From contig NZ_CP047591.1 in assembly GCF_010120715.1 (NCBI RefSeq), positions 1,736,001 through 1,800,000 on the forward strand: a stretch of DNA of 64,000 nt, read 5' to 3'. The notes beneath the pieces were generated by a model, which was not told the DNA's origin, made no database searches, and worked only from the letters and a program-made list of their open reading frames with translations. Both the position numbers and the translations under genes were made by a program. Positions 33,127 through 43,163 of the stretch are shown here, one piece after another (positions within the stretch are counted from its first letter, which is position 1; every line of letters begins with the position of its first letter). Source of the DNA: Aminipila terrae. Lineage in GTDB: Bacteria > Bacillota > Clostridia > Peptostreptococcales > Anaerovoracaceae.

Positions 33127-34986
33127 ATGAAGAAATGGATAATGGAAGAGGATAAACTAAATTTAATATTTGTTATCATATCCGGGATTGCTCTGCTGGT
33201 CAGCTTATCCCATTTACTAAGAGGAAGTCTTGGATTTGATTCAGCATGGATTGCAATTGTGCTGTGTGGAATACCGATTCTTTTAGGAGCCATTAAAGGA
33301 TTAGTAGTGGATCATGATATAAAGGCTGATGTTCTTGTTTCAATTGCTTTAGTAGCATCCGTGTGTATCGGTGAGTATTTTGCTGCCGGAGAAGTTGCAT
33401 TTATCATGGCTATTGGTACTCTTCTTGAAAACGGCACTTCAAGGAAAGCAAATGAAGGCATAGAAAGATTGATTAAGTTAACCCCGAAGACTGCACGAGT
33501 GCTTAAGGATGGTACGGAGAAAATCATTCCAGCGGACCAGGTGAACATTAATGATATTTTGCTGGTTCTGGCAGGGGAGACAATTCCTGTTGACGGCGTT
33601 ATTGCGTCAGGGGAGACTTCCATTGATCAATCGGTCATGACAGGGGAATCCCTACCCATAGATAAGACTGTTGGAGATGCAGTAACCAGCGGAACGGTGA
33701 ACCAGTATGGGACGTTTACTATGAGAGCCACTAAAGTAGGGAAGGACAGTTCTCTGCAGAGGATGATTCAAATGGTGAAAGAGGCAGAGGCCAATAAAGC
33801 CCCTATCATAACCCTTGCAGACAGATGGGCTACGTGGATGGTCTGGGCGGCACTGGGAGCAGCGGTTATTACGGGGGCTGTTACAGGAGAACTGATTCGT
33901 GCAGTAACCGTTCTGGTTGTGTTCTGCCCTTGTGCATTTATTTTAGCTACGCCAACGGCAATTCTGGCTGGCATTGGCAATGCAACAACCTATGGCATTA
34001 TTATCCGCTCTGGAGACGCTCTGGAGCGCTTTTCTAAAGTGAAACATATAGCTTTTGACAAGACAGGAACCCTGACTCATGGGAAACTCAACGTTATGGC
34101 AGTAAAGAGCTTTAATGATTGTATTACAGAAGAAAAGTTATTATACTATGCAGCCTCTGCAGAGCAGCGCTCGGAACACCCTATAGGAAAATCTATTGTT
34201 TCATATTATCAGTCAATATGTCATACCATGTGTGAACCGCAAGAATTCTCTCTTTTAGCAGGTCAGGGAGTGAGAGCATTTGTAGACGGACAGGAAGTGA
34301 TGGCAGGAAAACCTGATTTATTGAAAACAGAAGGAATCACCATACCTGAAAAGATTCAGAAGGCTGCCACTGATTACTCAGAGAAAGGGGCTACAATCGT
34401 TTACATAGGCATCAATAAAGAAACTGCGGGATTTATCGTACTGTCTGATACGGTAAGGGAAGATGCAGCAGCCATGATTTCAAAATTAAAAGAGCTACAT
34501 ATGGAGCCGATTCTTCTTACAGGAGACAATGCTTCTGCAGCCCAGTATATTTCAGAGCTGGTATCCATTTCAAAGGTAAAATCAGATCTTCTCCCAGAAG
34601 ATAAAATGAACGAACTTAAACGTTATAATCAAAAAGATGAACCGGTTTGTATGGTAGGGGATGGAATCAATGATGCACTTGCTTTGAAGTCCGCTTATGC
34701 AGGGGTAGCCATGGGTGGTATAGGAAGTGACATTGCTGTTGAGGCTGCAGATGCAGTATTGGTCAGTGATGATATACAGCGCATCCCATATCTCATTAAA
34801 ATTTCTCAAAAAACAATGAAAAAAATAAATGTAAACATAGTGTTCTCCATGAGCCTGAACTTCCTGGCAGTTTTGTTGTCTGCCATGGGAATATTAAATC
34901 CTGTTCTGGGTGCTCTGGTGCACAATGTGGGTTCTGTAGCTGTGGTTATAAATTCAGCTCTGCTTTTTGTATCTAAAGATAGGTAG
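33127..34986 (+). CDS. heavy metal-translocating P-type ATPase
   Basis: 619 residues from ATG 33127 (MKKWIMEEDKLN), behind GGGAGG; a frame from 33100 would start before that site. P1B-type: metal motif CPC in VVFCPCAFILATPTAI, phosphorylation loop DKTGTLTHGK, actuator TGES, HP motif SEHPIGKS, hinge GDGINDALALK, C-terminal membrane pair ending HNVGSVAVVINSALL. No N-terminal HMA domain. The substrate cannot be fixed; CPC allows Cu(I), Zn/Cd or other soft metals. Solitary gene; no CsoR or chaperone gene nearby despite the CsoR-like operator. Confidence 0.92.
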   Translation: MKKWIMEEDKLNLIFVIISGIALLVSLSHLLRGSLGFDSAWIAIVLCGIPILLGAIKGLVVDHDIKADVLVSIALVASVCIGEYFAAGEVAFIMAIGTLLENGTSRKANEGIERLIKLTPKTARVLKDGTEKIIPADQVNINDILLVLAGETIPVDGVIASGETSIDQSVMTGESLPIDKTVGDAVTSGTVNQYGTFTMRATKVGKDSSLQRMIQMVKEAEANKAPIITLADRWATWMVWAALGAAVITGAVTGELIRAVTVLVVFCPCAFILATPTAILAGIGNATTYGIIIRSGDALERFSKVKHIAFDKTGTLTHGKLNVMAVKSFNDCITEEKLLYYAASAEQRSEHPIGKSIVSYYQSICHTMCEPQEFSLLAGQGVRAFVDGQEVMAGKPDLLKTEGITIPEKIQKAATDYSEKGATIVYIGINKETAGFIVLSDTVREDAAAMISKLKELHMEPILLTGDNASAAQYISELVSISKVKSDLLPEDKMNELKRYNQKDEPVCMVGDGINDALALKSAYAGVAMGGIGSDIAVEAADAVLVSDDIQRIPYLIKISQKTMKKINVNIVFSMSLNFLAVLLSAMGILNPVLGALVHNVGSVAVVINSALLFVSKDR

Positions 34987-35072
34987 TAATATAGAGTTTG
35001 GAATAATAACCCAATCGGAGTTTGTTGTGATATAATGTCATTAAAATATCACACAGGAGAAAGGGAAAAGTT

Positions 35073-35876
35073 ATGAGTGAAATGATTAAGAGCTTTGATG
35101 GCTTGTCTTTGTATTTCAATAAAGAAGTATCAGCTGATGATAAAGCGGTTGCAGTTATTGTACATGGGTTATGCGAACATCAGGGCAGATATGATTATCT
35201 GGCAGAAGTTTTCCATAAGAACGGCATAGGCACCTATCGTTTTGATCATAGAGGACATGGAAGGTCTGAAGGTGAAAAGTCACATTACAATGATTTTAAT
35301 GAATTGCTTGATGATACCAATGTTATTGTGGATATGGCTATTGCAGAAAACCCGGACAAGCCCGTATTTTTGTTAGGACATAGTATGGGAGGATATGCAG
35401 TATCCCTTTTTGGGATAAAGTATTCCCATAAAAAGTTGAAGGGGATTATAACCAGTGGTGCCTTAACAAAAGACAATGGGGGGCTGATAAAAGGGCTTCC
35501 CAAGGGAATGGAACCACATACTGAACTCCCCAATGAACTGGGCAATGGTGTTTGTTCTGTTCAGGAAGTGGTGGATTGGTATGGAAAGGACCCATATAAT
35601 AATAAAGTTTTTACTGCAGGACTTTGCTACGCATTATGTCAGGGACTTGACTGGGTTTCAGGAAAAGAAAACCAATTTAGTTACCCTGTGCTGATGATGC
35701 ATGGAGAAAAAGATGGTATTGTTTCTGTACAGGATACCTATGACTTCTTTTCTTCCGTTTCATCAAAAGATAAACAAATGAAGATTTATGGAAATTTGTT
35801 CCACGAAATATTCAATGAATATTGCCGTGATGAAGTGATTGGGGATACCGTTAACTGGATGTTAAAGAGATTGTAA
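35073..35876 (+). CDS. alpha/beta hydrolase (monoacylglycerol lipase-like)
   Basis: 267 residues, no signal peptide. Serine hydrolase signs: oxyanion region VHGLCEHQGRY, HRGHGRSEG, nucleophile GHSMGG, acid in MHGEKDGIV and histidine in LFHEIFNE. This pattern is that of the Hydrolase_4 / monoacylglycerol lipase group. The AAA ATPase gene follows after 13 nt, probably co-transcribed. Confidence 0.9.
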   Translation: MSEMIKSFDGLSLYFNKEVSADDKAVAVIVHGLCEHQGRYDYLAEVFHKNGIGTYRFDHRGHGRSEGEKSHYNDFNELLDDTNVIVDMAIAENPDKPVFLLGHSMGGYAVSLFGIKYSHKKLKGIITSGALTKDNGGLIKGLPKGMEPHTELPNELGNGVCSVQEVVDWYGKDPYNNKVFTAGLCYALCQGLDWVSGKENQFSYPVLMMHGEKDGIVSVQDTYDFFSSVSSKDKQMKIYGNLFHEIFNEYCRDEVIGDTVNWMLKRL

Positions 35877-35889
35877 GGGACTATTTATT

Positions 35890-36765
35890 ATGACCGTGTA
35901 TTTAGACCGATTTTCATTTACAAGCCCTGTGGATGAAGACAATTTTTTATCAAATGATGACAGGCTGAAAGCCACATGCTATTCCACCGTTTACCCATTT
36001 ATGCTATTTACTCATAGAGAACTTGAAGAATTACAGTTTGAACCTGTAACATTTTTATATGGTGGTAATGGTTCTGGTAAAACCACGATTTTAAATGTAA
36101 TAGCAGAAAGATTGAAGATTCAGAGAGGAACTTATTTCAACAAAAGTAATTTCTTTGATGATTATGTAAACTGTTGTGAGCAAAGAACAAAAAACTGGTC
36201 TTTTTCAATTCAGAAGGACAGCAGGATTATCACAAGCGATGATGTGTTTGACTATATGCTGGATGTCAGATGCGTAAATGAAAAAGTTGATTCCAGAAGA
36301 GAAGATATGTTTGAAGAATATATTGATACGAAATATTCCACTTTTCAGATGAAATCTCTTGAGGACTATGAAAAGCTAAAGAAAAATAATTCAATAAAAA
36401 GATCTACATTTTCAAAGTATGTAAAGGGCAATTTAATGCGAAACATAAGGGAACAGTCCAATGGAGAAAGTGCATTCTGGTTTTTTACTGAAAATATAAA
36501 AGAGAACGCCTTGTATCTTTTGGATGAACCTGAAAACAGTCTGTCTGCAGGGATGCAACTGAAGCTTGTTAAATTCATAGAGGATTCAGCACGATTTTTT
36601 AACTGCCAATTTATTATCGCTACACATTCTCCATTTCTATTATCTATAAAAGAATCCAAGATATATGATTTGGACAGGACGCCTATAGCGGTTAAAAAAT
36701 GGACAGAGCTTGAAAATGTAAGGAACTATTTCGAATTTTTTAAGGCCCATGAAGAGGAGTTTTGA
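35890..36765 (+). CDS. AAA family ATPase
   Basis: 291 residues. Walker A GGNGSGKTT (about 59-67), ABC-like signature region REQSNGESAFW, Walker B LYLLDEPENSLS and IIATHSPFLLSI, the arrangement of the AAA_15/AAA_21 group of soluble ABC-type ATPases. Related proteins occur in abortive-infection and retron systems but also as stand-alone genes; no partner nuclease or toxin gene is adjacent. Role unknown. Confidence 0.85.
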   Translation: MTVYLDRFSFTSPVDEDNFLSNDDRLKATCYSTVYPFMLFTHRELEELQFEPVTFLYGGNGSGKTTILNVIAERLKIQRGTYFNKSNFFDDYVNCCEQRTKNWSFSIQKDSRIITSDDVFDYMLDVRCVNEKVDSRREDMFEEYIDTKYSTFQMKSLEDYEKLKKNNSIKRSTFSKYVKGNLMRNIREQSNGESAFWFFTENIKENALYLLDEPENSLSAGMQLKLVKFIEDSARFFNCQFIIATHSPFLLSIKESKIYDLDRTPIAVKKWTELENVRNYFEFFKAHEEEF

Positions 36766-36820
36766 GCAGTAAGGGTACTCAAAGTCAGATTATTGATAAA
36801 GAATATTTAATTAAGATTCA

Positions 36821-36852
36821 AAAATCCCAATAGGCATTACTATTGGGATTTT
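36821..36852. terminator. bidirectional terminator
   Basis: AAAATCCCAATAG, loop GCATTA, CTATTGGGATTTT between convergent genes. Confidence 0.9.
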
Positions 36853-36874
36853 TAAGTTAATTGGTCATAGAATA

Positions 36875-37506
36875 TTAAATTAATTTATCAATATCTCCTG
36901 ACTGGATGTATTGTATGTTGGCCTGAATCTTTTCACAAGGCCAATCCCACCACTTAATATTTAATAATTTTAAAATGGTATCGTCATGGAACCTTTTCTT
37001 TATCACTTTTGCAGGAGTGCCCCAACAATAGTATAAGGGGGAACATCCTTTGTAACGATTGCCCTGGTTCCAATAATGGCACCATCACCAATTTTTACTC
37101 CTGACATAATGATAGCATCATAACCTATCCATACATCATTTCCAATTACAATATCTCCTTTATTGTCCCAGGCATCTGTTATATGGTGCACGTCCAAATC
37201 CCATTCTTCATAGAATATAGGAAAAGTATAAGTAGAAAGGGATTTCATCCTATGATTTCCGCTGGTCATAAGGAATTTTGCATTACATGCAATGGAGCAG
37301 AACTTCCCAATGATTAAGCGATCATGGTTGATAGGATACTGATATAGTACATTATTCTTTTCAAAATCTCTTGGATCATTATGAAAGTCATTATATATTG
37401 TATAATCTCCTATTTTTATATTATCTCTTGTAATTACATTCTTAAGATATACAGTTTGGAAATCATTACTTCTTGGATATATTTTATTTAAATCTGGAAT
37501 AACCAT
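36875..37506 (-). CDS. CatB-related O-acetyltransferase (hexapeptide repeat), apparent frameshift
   Basis: Left-handed beta-helix acetyltransferase of the chloramphenicol/streptogramin acetyltransferase type, about 210 residues after correction. Visible: IGKFCSIACNAKFLM, GDIVIGNDVWIGYDAIIMSGVKIG (split by family repeats) and PYTIVG. The frame ends at 37003, but adding one base to the plus-strand CCCC run (37020-37023) gives the canonical GGTPAKVIKKRF and continues to a natural stop at 36875. The N-terminal region (NKIYPRSNDFQTVYLKNVIT) matches the family. Substrate, antibiotic or sugar, unknown. Confidence 0.87.
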
Positions 37507-37592
37507 GTTAACACTCTCCTTTTATTTTGTTATTTTCTGATTATCCCATTATTACAATGCATCTCTTCATAGAAATCCCTCCCTTTATTTAA

Positions 37593-38357
37593 CTAGATCC
37601 CGCAGACTTCTCCAAGTACCTTGCCTATAGCATCGTAAATGACCAGATTTGCTTTATGGTCATATTGAGTTTGTGTTTTATTTATGAGAACCAGGTTTTT
37701 TCCATGGAAGTAATTTATAAGCCCGGCAGCTGGATACACGACTAAGGATGTTCCTCCTACGATGAGGGTATCTGCCTGGGAGATCGCATCGACTGCTCCC
37801 TGTATCACATCATCATTTAAACATTCTTCATAAAGAACCACATCAGGTTTAACGGTGCCACCACATTTTGTGCACACAGGAATAAGAGTTTTGAGTCCCT
37901 CTTTGTCTTTACAGTTCACGGGATTCATAATGTAATCTAAATCGTAAAATTCACCACATCTCATACAATTATTTCGAAGCACAGAACCATGCAGTTCAAA
38001 AACGGTTTTGCTCCCGGCCAGCTGATGCAGCCCATCAATGTTCTGGGTAACCACAGCCTTCAATTTACCTTCGGCTTCTAATTTTGCCAGGGCAAGATGT
38101 GCTTTATTGGGCTTCGCCTCTGTATAAATCAGATTATTTTTATAGTAGTCATAAAAAGTTTCAAGATGGTTATTAAAGAAACTGTGTGAAAGCATGGTTT
38201 CAGGGGATTGGCCATATTTATGCACCGCACTGTACAGCCCACTTTCAGAACGAAAATCAGGAATATTACTTTCTGTGGAAACTCCTGCTCCTCCAAAGAA
38301 AACAATATTGCTACTGTTTTCAATAATTTTTGATAACTGCTCTATTTCCTTATTCAT
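37593..38357 (-). CDS. cobB: NAD-dependent protein deacylase, Sir2 family
   Basis: 254 residues. GAGVSTESNIPDFR binds NAD, TQNIDGLH contains catalytic residues, HGSV holds the catalytic histidine, and zinc is bound by CMRC and CTKC. VGGTSLVVYPAAGL is the conserved C-terminal NAD motif. AAGGAGATG upstream. Removes acetyl or acyl groups from protein lysines in the cytoplasm. Divergent from the second patatin gene. Confidence 0.95.
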   Translation of the reverse strand: MNKEIEQLSKIIENSSNIVFFGGAGVSTESNIPDFRSESGLYSAVHKYGQSPETMLSHSFFNNHLETFYDYYKNNLIYTEAKPNKAHLALAKLEAEGKLKAVVTQNIDGLHQLAGSKTVFELHGSVLRNNCMRCGEFYDLDYIMNPVNCKDKEGLKTLIPVCTKCGGTVKPDVVLYEECLNDDVIQGAVDAISQADTLIVGGTSLVVYPAAGLINYFHGKNLVLINKTQTQYDHKANLVIYDAIGKVLGEVCGI

Positions 38358-38468
38358 AAAATCATCTCCTTATATATTAATTCTATTATGACATAAAGGC
38401 AGGAAAAGTAAAATATATTATTCCAGGTATCTTCTTTAAATGGAGGTTTGGCTGAAGGAGGCATTTAT

Positions 38469-39457
38469 ATGAATTATCCATTTCAGAATTTAGTATTTTC
38501 AGGGGAGGCGTATTAGGCATTTCTTATATTGGTATGTTAGAGTACCTTTACAAAATTCAGTTTATAAAAAACGTTAAACGGGTGGCGGGATCTTCCGCAG
38601 GAGCAATAGCAGCATGCATTACATCATTTAATCTGCCTTTTGATCAAACCAAAACAATGGCAGAATCTCTGGATTACAGTAAAGTACCGGCTACAAAAAG
38701 TTTTGATGAGCCAAAAAACTTTACTAAAGCAGAAAGAAATCAGTTGGACAGGGTATTTGGTAATATAGATTGTGTTTACAGGTTAATAAAAAAGTATGGC
38801 TGGTATTCTTCCAGTTATTTTTATGATTGGATCCGATATCAGATAGCCGGTCAGTTTGATCCGTTTAAAAAGAATCCACCCTATACATTTGCGGACTTTA
38901 GAAATTCTGATCTTCATAGAGATGGTCGTGAATTTAAAGAACTATATATTATAGGTACAGACATTTCTACTAAAACATCTACTGTATTTTCTGCAGCAGA
39001 TACGCCACATGTAGAGGTAGCACAGGCTATTCGGATATCCATGTCTGTCCCGATTTTCTTTGAAGCCATAAAATCAGATTATAGTAAGACTGATGGAGAA
39101 GAAAAACCTAAGGTTTATGCTGATGGTGGAATTATGTACCGGTACCCCATCACCCTGTTCGATGAGACTCTTCCCAAAGACCAGACCTTAGGAGGATTTC
39201 TGGCAGGAGATAATAAAAATGTGGAAATTAACAATTTACTGGATTATATCAGTAATCTGATTTCATGCTCTGCAGCTGTTCAGACACAGTTTTCTTATGG
39301 CAGCCCAGAAAATATGAACCGCAGCATTCAGATATTTACAGATGGTATATCTGCTTTAGATTTTAATGTTAAAAAGGGGGATGACACCTATAACTTTTTA
39401 TATGAACAAGGCTACAAGGCTACAGAAAATTATTTTAATGCCTTATTTAGTTCTTAA
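38469..39457 (+). CDS. patatin-like phospholipase family protein, apparent frameshift
   Basis: About 329 residues after correction. ATG 38469 lies behind GAAGGAGG. The first frame reads MNYPFQNLVFSG and then stops; one more G in the run at 38502-38505 restores SGGGVLGISYIGM, the patatin oxyanion motif, and joins the long frame. The nucleophile elbow is GSSAGA and the catalytic aspartate is in YADGGIMYRYP. The closely following large insert (KKYGWYSSSYFYDWI) is typical of the ExoU/VipD-like bacterial group. Substrate unknown. Confidence 0.87.
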
Positions 39458-39463
39458 GAACCA

Positions 39464-39494
39464 AAACAGCTGAAAATTTTGCAGCTGTTTTTTT
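39464..39494 (+). terminator. terminator of the second patatin gene
   Basis: AAACAGCTG, loop, CAGCTGTTTTTTT. Confidence 0.88.
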
Positions 39495-39516
39495 AATCCC
39501 GTGATTTTACGTATAT

Positions 39517-39579
39517 TTAACATTACTTTACAAAGCTTTTACCCTGCACTGCTTTTGGATTTAACATTTTGAATATACT
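39517..39579 (+). promoter_or_regulatory. pst promoter with PhoP-box-like repeats
   Basis: TTAACA (39517), TTTACA (39527) and TTTACC (39538) recur at about one helical turn, and TTAACA again at 39561, followed by TATACT (39574-39579) as -10. This resembles the direct-repeat PhoP box of Firmicutes; no good -35 is needed for an activated promoter. The 39580-39710 leader is AT-rich with no gene. Confidence 0.55.
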
Positions 39580-39710
39580 ATGTGAATGTAGACAAAATAA
39601 GTAATAACTTAAACAAATAATAGCAGCTAATAAAAATGTTTAAGAATTTAATTTTAAATATTTTAAAGATGCCGAGATAAAAGGGCAGTTAGTAAAGGAG
39701 AAAAGGTAAT

Positions 39711-40610
39711 ATGAAAAAAGGTCTAAAGAAGTTTTTAGCACTTACTACAGTAGCAGTTCTTATGGTAGGCAGCCTGACAGGATGCGGAAGTAAGGAAAAA
39801 TCAGATGGATCAGATAAAGTCCTGGCGGATAATGACATTTCTGTTGTATCAAGAGAAGAAGGTTCAGGAACAAGAGGCGCATTTATAGAACTTTTTGGAA
39901 TTGAAGAAAAAAACAATGCTGGCGAAAAGATTGATCATACAACGGAAGAAGCAAGCATTACAAACAGCACGTCAGTTATGATGACAAGTGTAGCGGGCGA
40001 TACTTATGCTATTGGGTATGTTTCACTGGGATCACTGAACGACACCGTTAAAGCAGTTAAAATAGACGGAGTGGCACCAAGTAAAGAAACCATTAAAGAT
40101 GGTACTTACAAAATTGCAAGGCCATTTAATATTGCTACAAAAGGACAATTAAGTGCTGTGGCACAGGATTTTGTAAATTATATTATGAGTGCAGATGGAC
40201 AGAAAGTAATTGAAGATAACGGATATATTTCTGTAGGTGAAGCACCAGCCTTTTCAGGAACAATGCCTAAAGGAAAAATAGTAGTTGCGGGATCTTCTTC
40301 TGTAACACCAGTTATGGAAAAATTAAAGGAAGCCTACTTAGCAGTAAATCAAAATGCAAACATAGAAATTCAGCAAAGCGATTCCACAACAGGCATGACT
40401 TCAGCTATGGAAGGTATTTGTGATATCGGTATGGCATCAAGAGATCTCAAGGACAGCGAAACCCAGGGCGGTTTGAAGGCAACAGCCATAGCCATGGATG
40501 GAATCGCAGTCATAGTAAACAAGAGTTTTATAGTAGACGATTTAACATCAGCACAGGTAAAGGATATCTTTACAGGTAAAGTAACAAACTGGTCAGAGGT
40601 TATAAAATAA
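39711..40610 (+). CDS. pstS: phosphate ABC transporter substrate-binding lipoprotein PstS (permuted form)
   Basis: 299 residues. Lipoprotein signal (MKKGLKKFLALTTVAVLM, lipobox SLTGC). The phosphate-binding segments occur in an order different from E. coli PstS: SREEGSGTRGAF and TNSTSVMMTSVAG come first, while VAGSSSVTPVMEKL and QSDSTTGMTSAMEG, normally N-terminal, come in the second half. This circularly permuted layout is common in Clostridia as far as I recall. ATG after AAAGGAGAAAAGG. First gene of the pst-pho cluster. Confidence 0.93.
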   Translation: MKKGLKKFLALTTVAVLMVGSLTGCGSKEKSDGSDKVLADNDISVVSREEGSGTRGAFIELFGIEEKNNAGEKIDHTTEEASITNSTSVMMTSVAGDTYAIGYVSLGSLNDTVKAVKIDGVAPSKETIKDGTYKIARPFNIATKGQLSAVAQDFVNYIMSADGQKVIEDNGYISVGEAPAFSGTMPKGKIVVAGSSSVTPVMEKLKEAYLAVNQNANIEIQQSDSTTGMTSAMEGICDIGMASRDLKDSETQGGLKATAIAMDGIAVIVNKSFIVDDLTSAQVKDIFTGKVTNWSEVIK

Positions 40611-40611
40611 T

Positions 40612-41472
40612 ATGAACAGATTTAAAGAAATATTTATGAAATGCATATTCTTTGCAGCTGCCTGCACTTCGGTGCTCGCAGTTGCATTGATATGCATATT
40701 CCTTTTTACAAATGGCATTCCGGCCATGAAGCAGATTGGAATATTTGACTTCCTTTTAGGTCAGAAATGGAAACCATCCAATGACATTTATGGGATTTTC
40801 CCAATGATACTGGGGAGCATATATGTCACAGCAGGAGCCATTGCCATAGGGGTTCCTATAGGATTACTTACGGCGGTATTTATGGCAAGATTTTGCCCTA
40901 AGTTAATTTACAGGCCTCTTAAAGCAGCCACAGAACTGTTGGCTGGAATTCCATCAATCGTATATGGTTTCTTTGGATTAGTAGTATTAGTTCCCTTTGT
41001 ACGGGAAAACTTTCAGGGAAATGGGAGCAGCATATTTACGGCCTCTATTCTTCTTGGAATCATGATTCTCCCCACTATTATCGGAGTCAGTGAATCAGCT
41101 ATCCGTACTGTACCAGAGCAGTATTATGAAGGAGCTTTAGCTCTGGGAGCTACTCATGAAAGAAGTATTTTCTGGGTAGTACTTCCGGCAGCAAGATCAG
41201 GAGTTATTGCTGGTGTAGTACTTGGAATAGGACGTGCTATCGGGGAAACTATGGCAGTAATGATGGTTGCCGGGAACCAGGCCAGAATGCCGGCAGGATT
41301 ATTTAAAGGGGTACGAACTATGACCACAAATATAGTTATAGAGATGGGATATGCAGCGGAACTACATAGAGAAGCTCTTATTGCTACAGCTGTGGTTTTG
41401 TTTGTTTTTATACTTATTATAAATTTGTCAGTATCACTTTTAAACAGGAGGAATCTAAATGGAGGCAATTAG
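40612..41472 (+). CDS. pstC: phosphate ABC transporter permease PstC
   Basis: 286 residues, six membrane segments with the periplasmic loop KWKPSNDIYGIFPMILG typical of PstC. The EAA-type motif lies around EQYYEGALALGATHERSIFWV; LGIGRAIGETMAV follows. One base after pstS, and overlaps pstA by 14 nt. Confidence 0.95.
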   Translation: MNRFKEIFMKCIFFAAACTSVLAVALICIFLFTNGIPAMKQIGIFDFLLGQKWKPSNDIYGIFPMILGSIYVTAGAIAIGVPIGLLTAVFMARFCPKLIYRPLKAATELLAGIPSIVYGFFGLVVLVPFVRENFQGNGSSIFTASILLGIMILPTIIGVSESAIRTVPEQYYEGALALGATHERSIFWVVLPAARSGVIAGVVLGIGRAIGETMAVMMVAGNQARMPAGLFKGVRTMTTNIVIEMGYAAELHREALIATAVVLFVFILIINLSVSLLNRRNLNGGN

Positions 41473-42346
41473 GCAGACATCAGATCCAATCAATAAAGTC
41501 AGTATAAGAGCAAAAGTAAAAGCCTATTTAAGAAATCCTGTTTCCTTAGGTTTGTTTTTGCTTGTTATTACAGCAGCAGTCATAACTTTTGTGGTGTTAA
41601 TATTTTTAATGGGATATATTCTTATAAAGGGTATACCTAACCTGAACCCGGGATTATTTGCATTGAAATATAATACAGAAAATGTATCCTTAGTGCCAGC
41701 CCTTATAAATACTATTATAATGACGTTTTTCTCCCTGCTTATAGCAGCGCCATTAGGTATTTTTTCAGCAATCTATCTTGTGGAGTATGCAAAGAGGGGG
41801 AACCGATTTGTAAATATTATCCGGGTTACGGCAGAAACACTGGCAGGAATTCCTTCCATAGTATATGGATTATTTGGAATGTTATTCTTTGTAACAGCAC
41901 TTCACTGGAGCTATTCCATCTTGGCAGGGGCCTTTACTTTAGCCATTATGATATTACCGTTGATTATGCGTACTACGGAAGAGGCGCTTAAATCGGTGCC
42001 GGATACCTTCAGAGAAGGAAGTTTTGGCTTGGGAGCAGGAAAGCTTCGTACCGTTTTTGTAATTGTTCTACCTACAGCAGTGCCTGGAATTCTAGCAGGG
42101 GTAATCCTTGGAATCGGACGAATAGTAGGAGAGACTGCGGCATTAATTTACACCGCTGGCACGGTGCCAGATATTCCTGAGAGTCTGATGAACTCTGGCA
42201 GAACTTTAGCCGTTCACATGTATGCATTATCTAGTGAAGGCTTATATATGAATCAGTCATATGCTACGGCAGTGGTATTACTTATAATCGTGGTGGCAAT
42301 TAATAGTCTTTCTGGATTTATTGCAAAAAGAATTGCTGCCCGGTAA
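41459..42346 (+). CDS. pstA: phosphate ABC transporter permease PstA
   Basis: 295 residues, six membrane segments. LAGIPSIVYGLFGM, the EAA loop PDTFREGSFGLGAGKLRTV and ILGIGRIVGETAALIYTAG are the usual PstA segments. Start overlaps the end of pstC and follows AGGAGG inside pstC. Confidence 0.95.
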   Translation: MEAIRQTSDPINKVSIRAKVKAYLRNPVSLGLFLLVITAAVITFVVLIFLMGYILIKGIPNLNPGLFALKYNTENVSLVPALINTIIMTFFSLLIAAPLGIFSAIYLVEYAKRGNRFVNIIRVTAETLAGIPSIVYGLFGMLFFVTALHWSYSILAGAFTLAIMILPLIMRTTEEALKSVPDTFREGSFGLGAGKLRTVFVIVLPTAVPGILAGVILGIGRIVGETAALIYTAGTVPDIPESLMNSGRTLAVHMYALSSEGLYMNQSYATAVVLLIIVVAINSLSGFIAKRIAAR

Positions 42347-42368
42347 AAGGTGAAGAGAAGGATAGAAT

Positions 42369-43118
42369 ATGGATAAAATTAAAGTAAATAATTTAGACTT
42401 GTATTATGGGGATTTTAAGGCCTTAAAAAATGTGAACCTGGCACTTCCGGAAAGAGAAATAACAGCGTTTATAGGTCCCAGTGGGTGCGGTAAGTCCACA
42501 TTGCTTAAATCCCTGAACCGAATGAATGACCTGATAGAAGGGTGCAAAATAACTGGAGAAGTACTACTGGATAACCAGGATGTGTATGGAAACATGGATA
42601 TAAATCTTCTTAGAAAGCGGGTAGGAATGGTGTTTCAGAAACCCAATCCTTTCCCCATGAGCATATATGATAATATCGCTTTTGGTCCAAGGACTCATGG
42701 AATCAAATCAAAGAGCAAACTGGACTATATAGTAGAAAAATCATTAAGGGATGCTGCCATTTGGGATGAGGTAAAGGATCGCCTTAAAAAAAGCGCACTG
42801 GGAATGTCCGGAGGTCAGCAGCAGAGGCTATGTATAGCCAGAGCATTAGCCGTTGAGCCCGAAGTGCTTTTAATGGATGAGCCTACTTCAGCACTTGACC
42901 CCATTTCAACCTCAAAAATTGAAGACTTAGCTTTGGAACTTAAAAAAGAATATACCATTATTATGGTTACCCATAACATGCAGCAGGCCGCGCGAATTTC
43001 GGATAAAACTGCATTTTTCCTTTTAGGCGAAGTGATTGAATTTGGAGATACTGAAACTTTGTTTTCCGTTCCGAAAGAGAAAAAAACAGAAGATTATATT
43101 ACCGGCAGATTTGGCTGA
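42369..43118 (+). CDS. pstB: phosphate ABC transporter ATP-binding protein PstB
   Basis: 249 residues. Walker A GPSGCGKSTLLKSLNRMNDL (the NRMND stretch is PstB-specific), signature MSGGQQQRLCIARALA, Walker B VLLMDEPTSALDP. Follows pstA by 22 nt. Confidence 0.96.
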   Translation: MDKIKVNNLDLYYGDFKALKNVNLALPEREITAFIGPSGCGKSTLLKSLNRMNDLIEGCKITGEVLLDNQDVYGNMDINLLRKRVGMVFQKPNPFPMSIYDNIAFGPRTHGIKSKSKLDYIVEKSLRDAAIWDEVKDRLKKSALGMSGGQQQRLCIARALAVEPEVLLMDEPTSALDPISTSKIEDLALELKKEYTIIMVTHNMQQAARISDKTAFFLLGEVIEFGDTETLFSVPKEKKTEDYITGRFG

Positions 43119-43163
43119 TTTCTTTTGTTACAGGATTATGATAAAATATAAGGAGGAGTAATA

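Noticed and set aside
33768..33980. 70-codon frames on either strand in the ATPase gene
   Set aside because: Shadows of the P-type ATPase reading frame.
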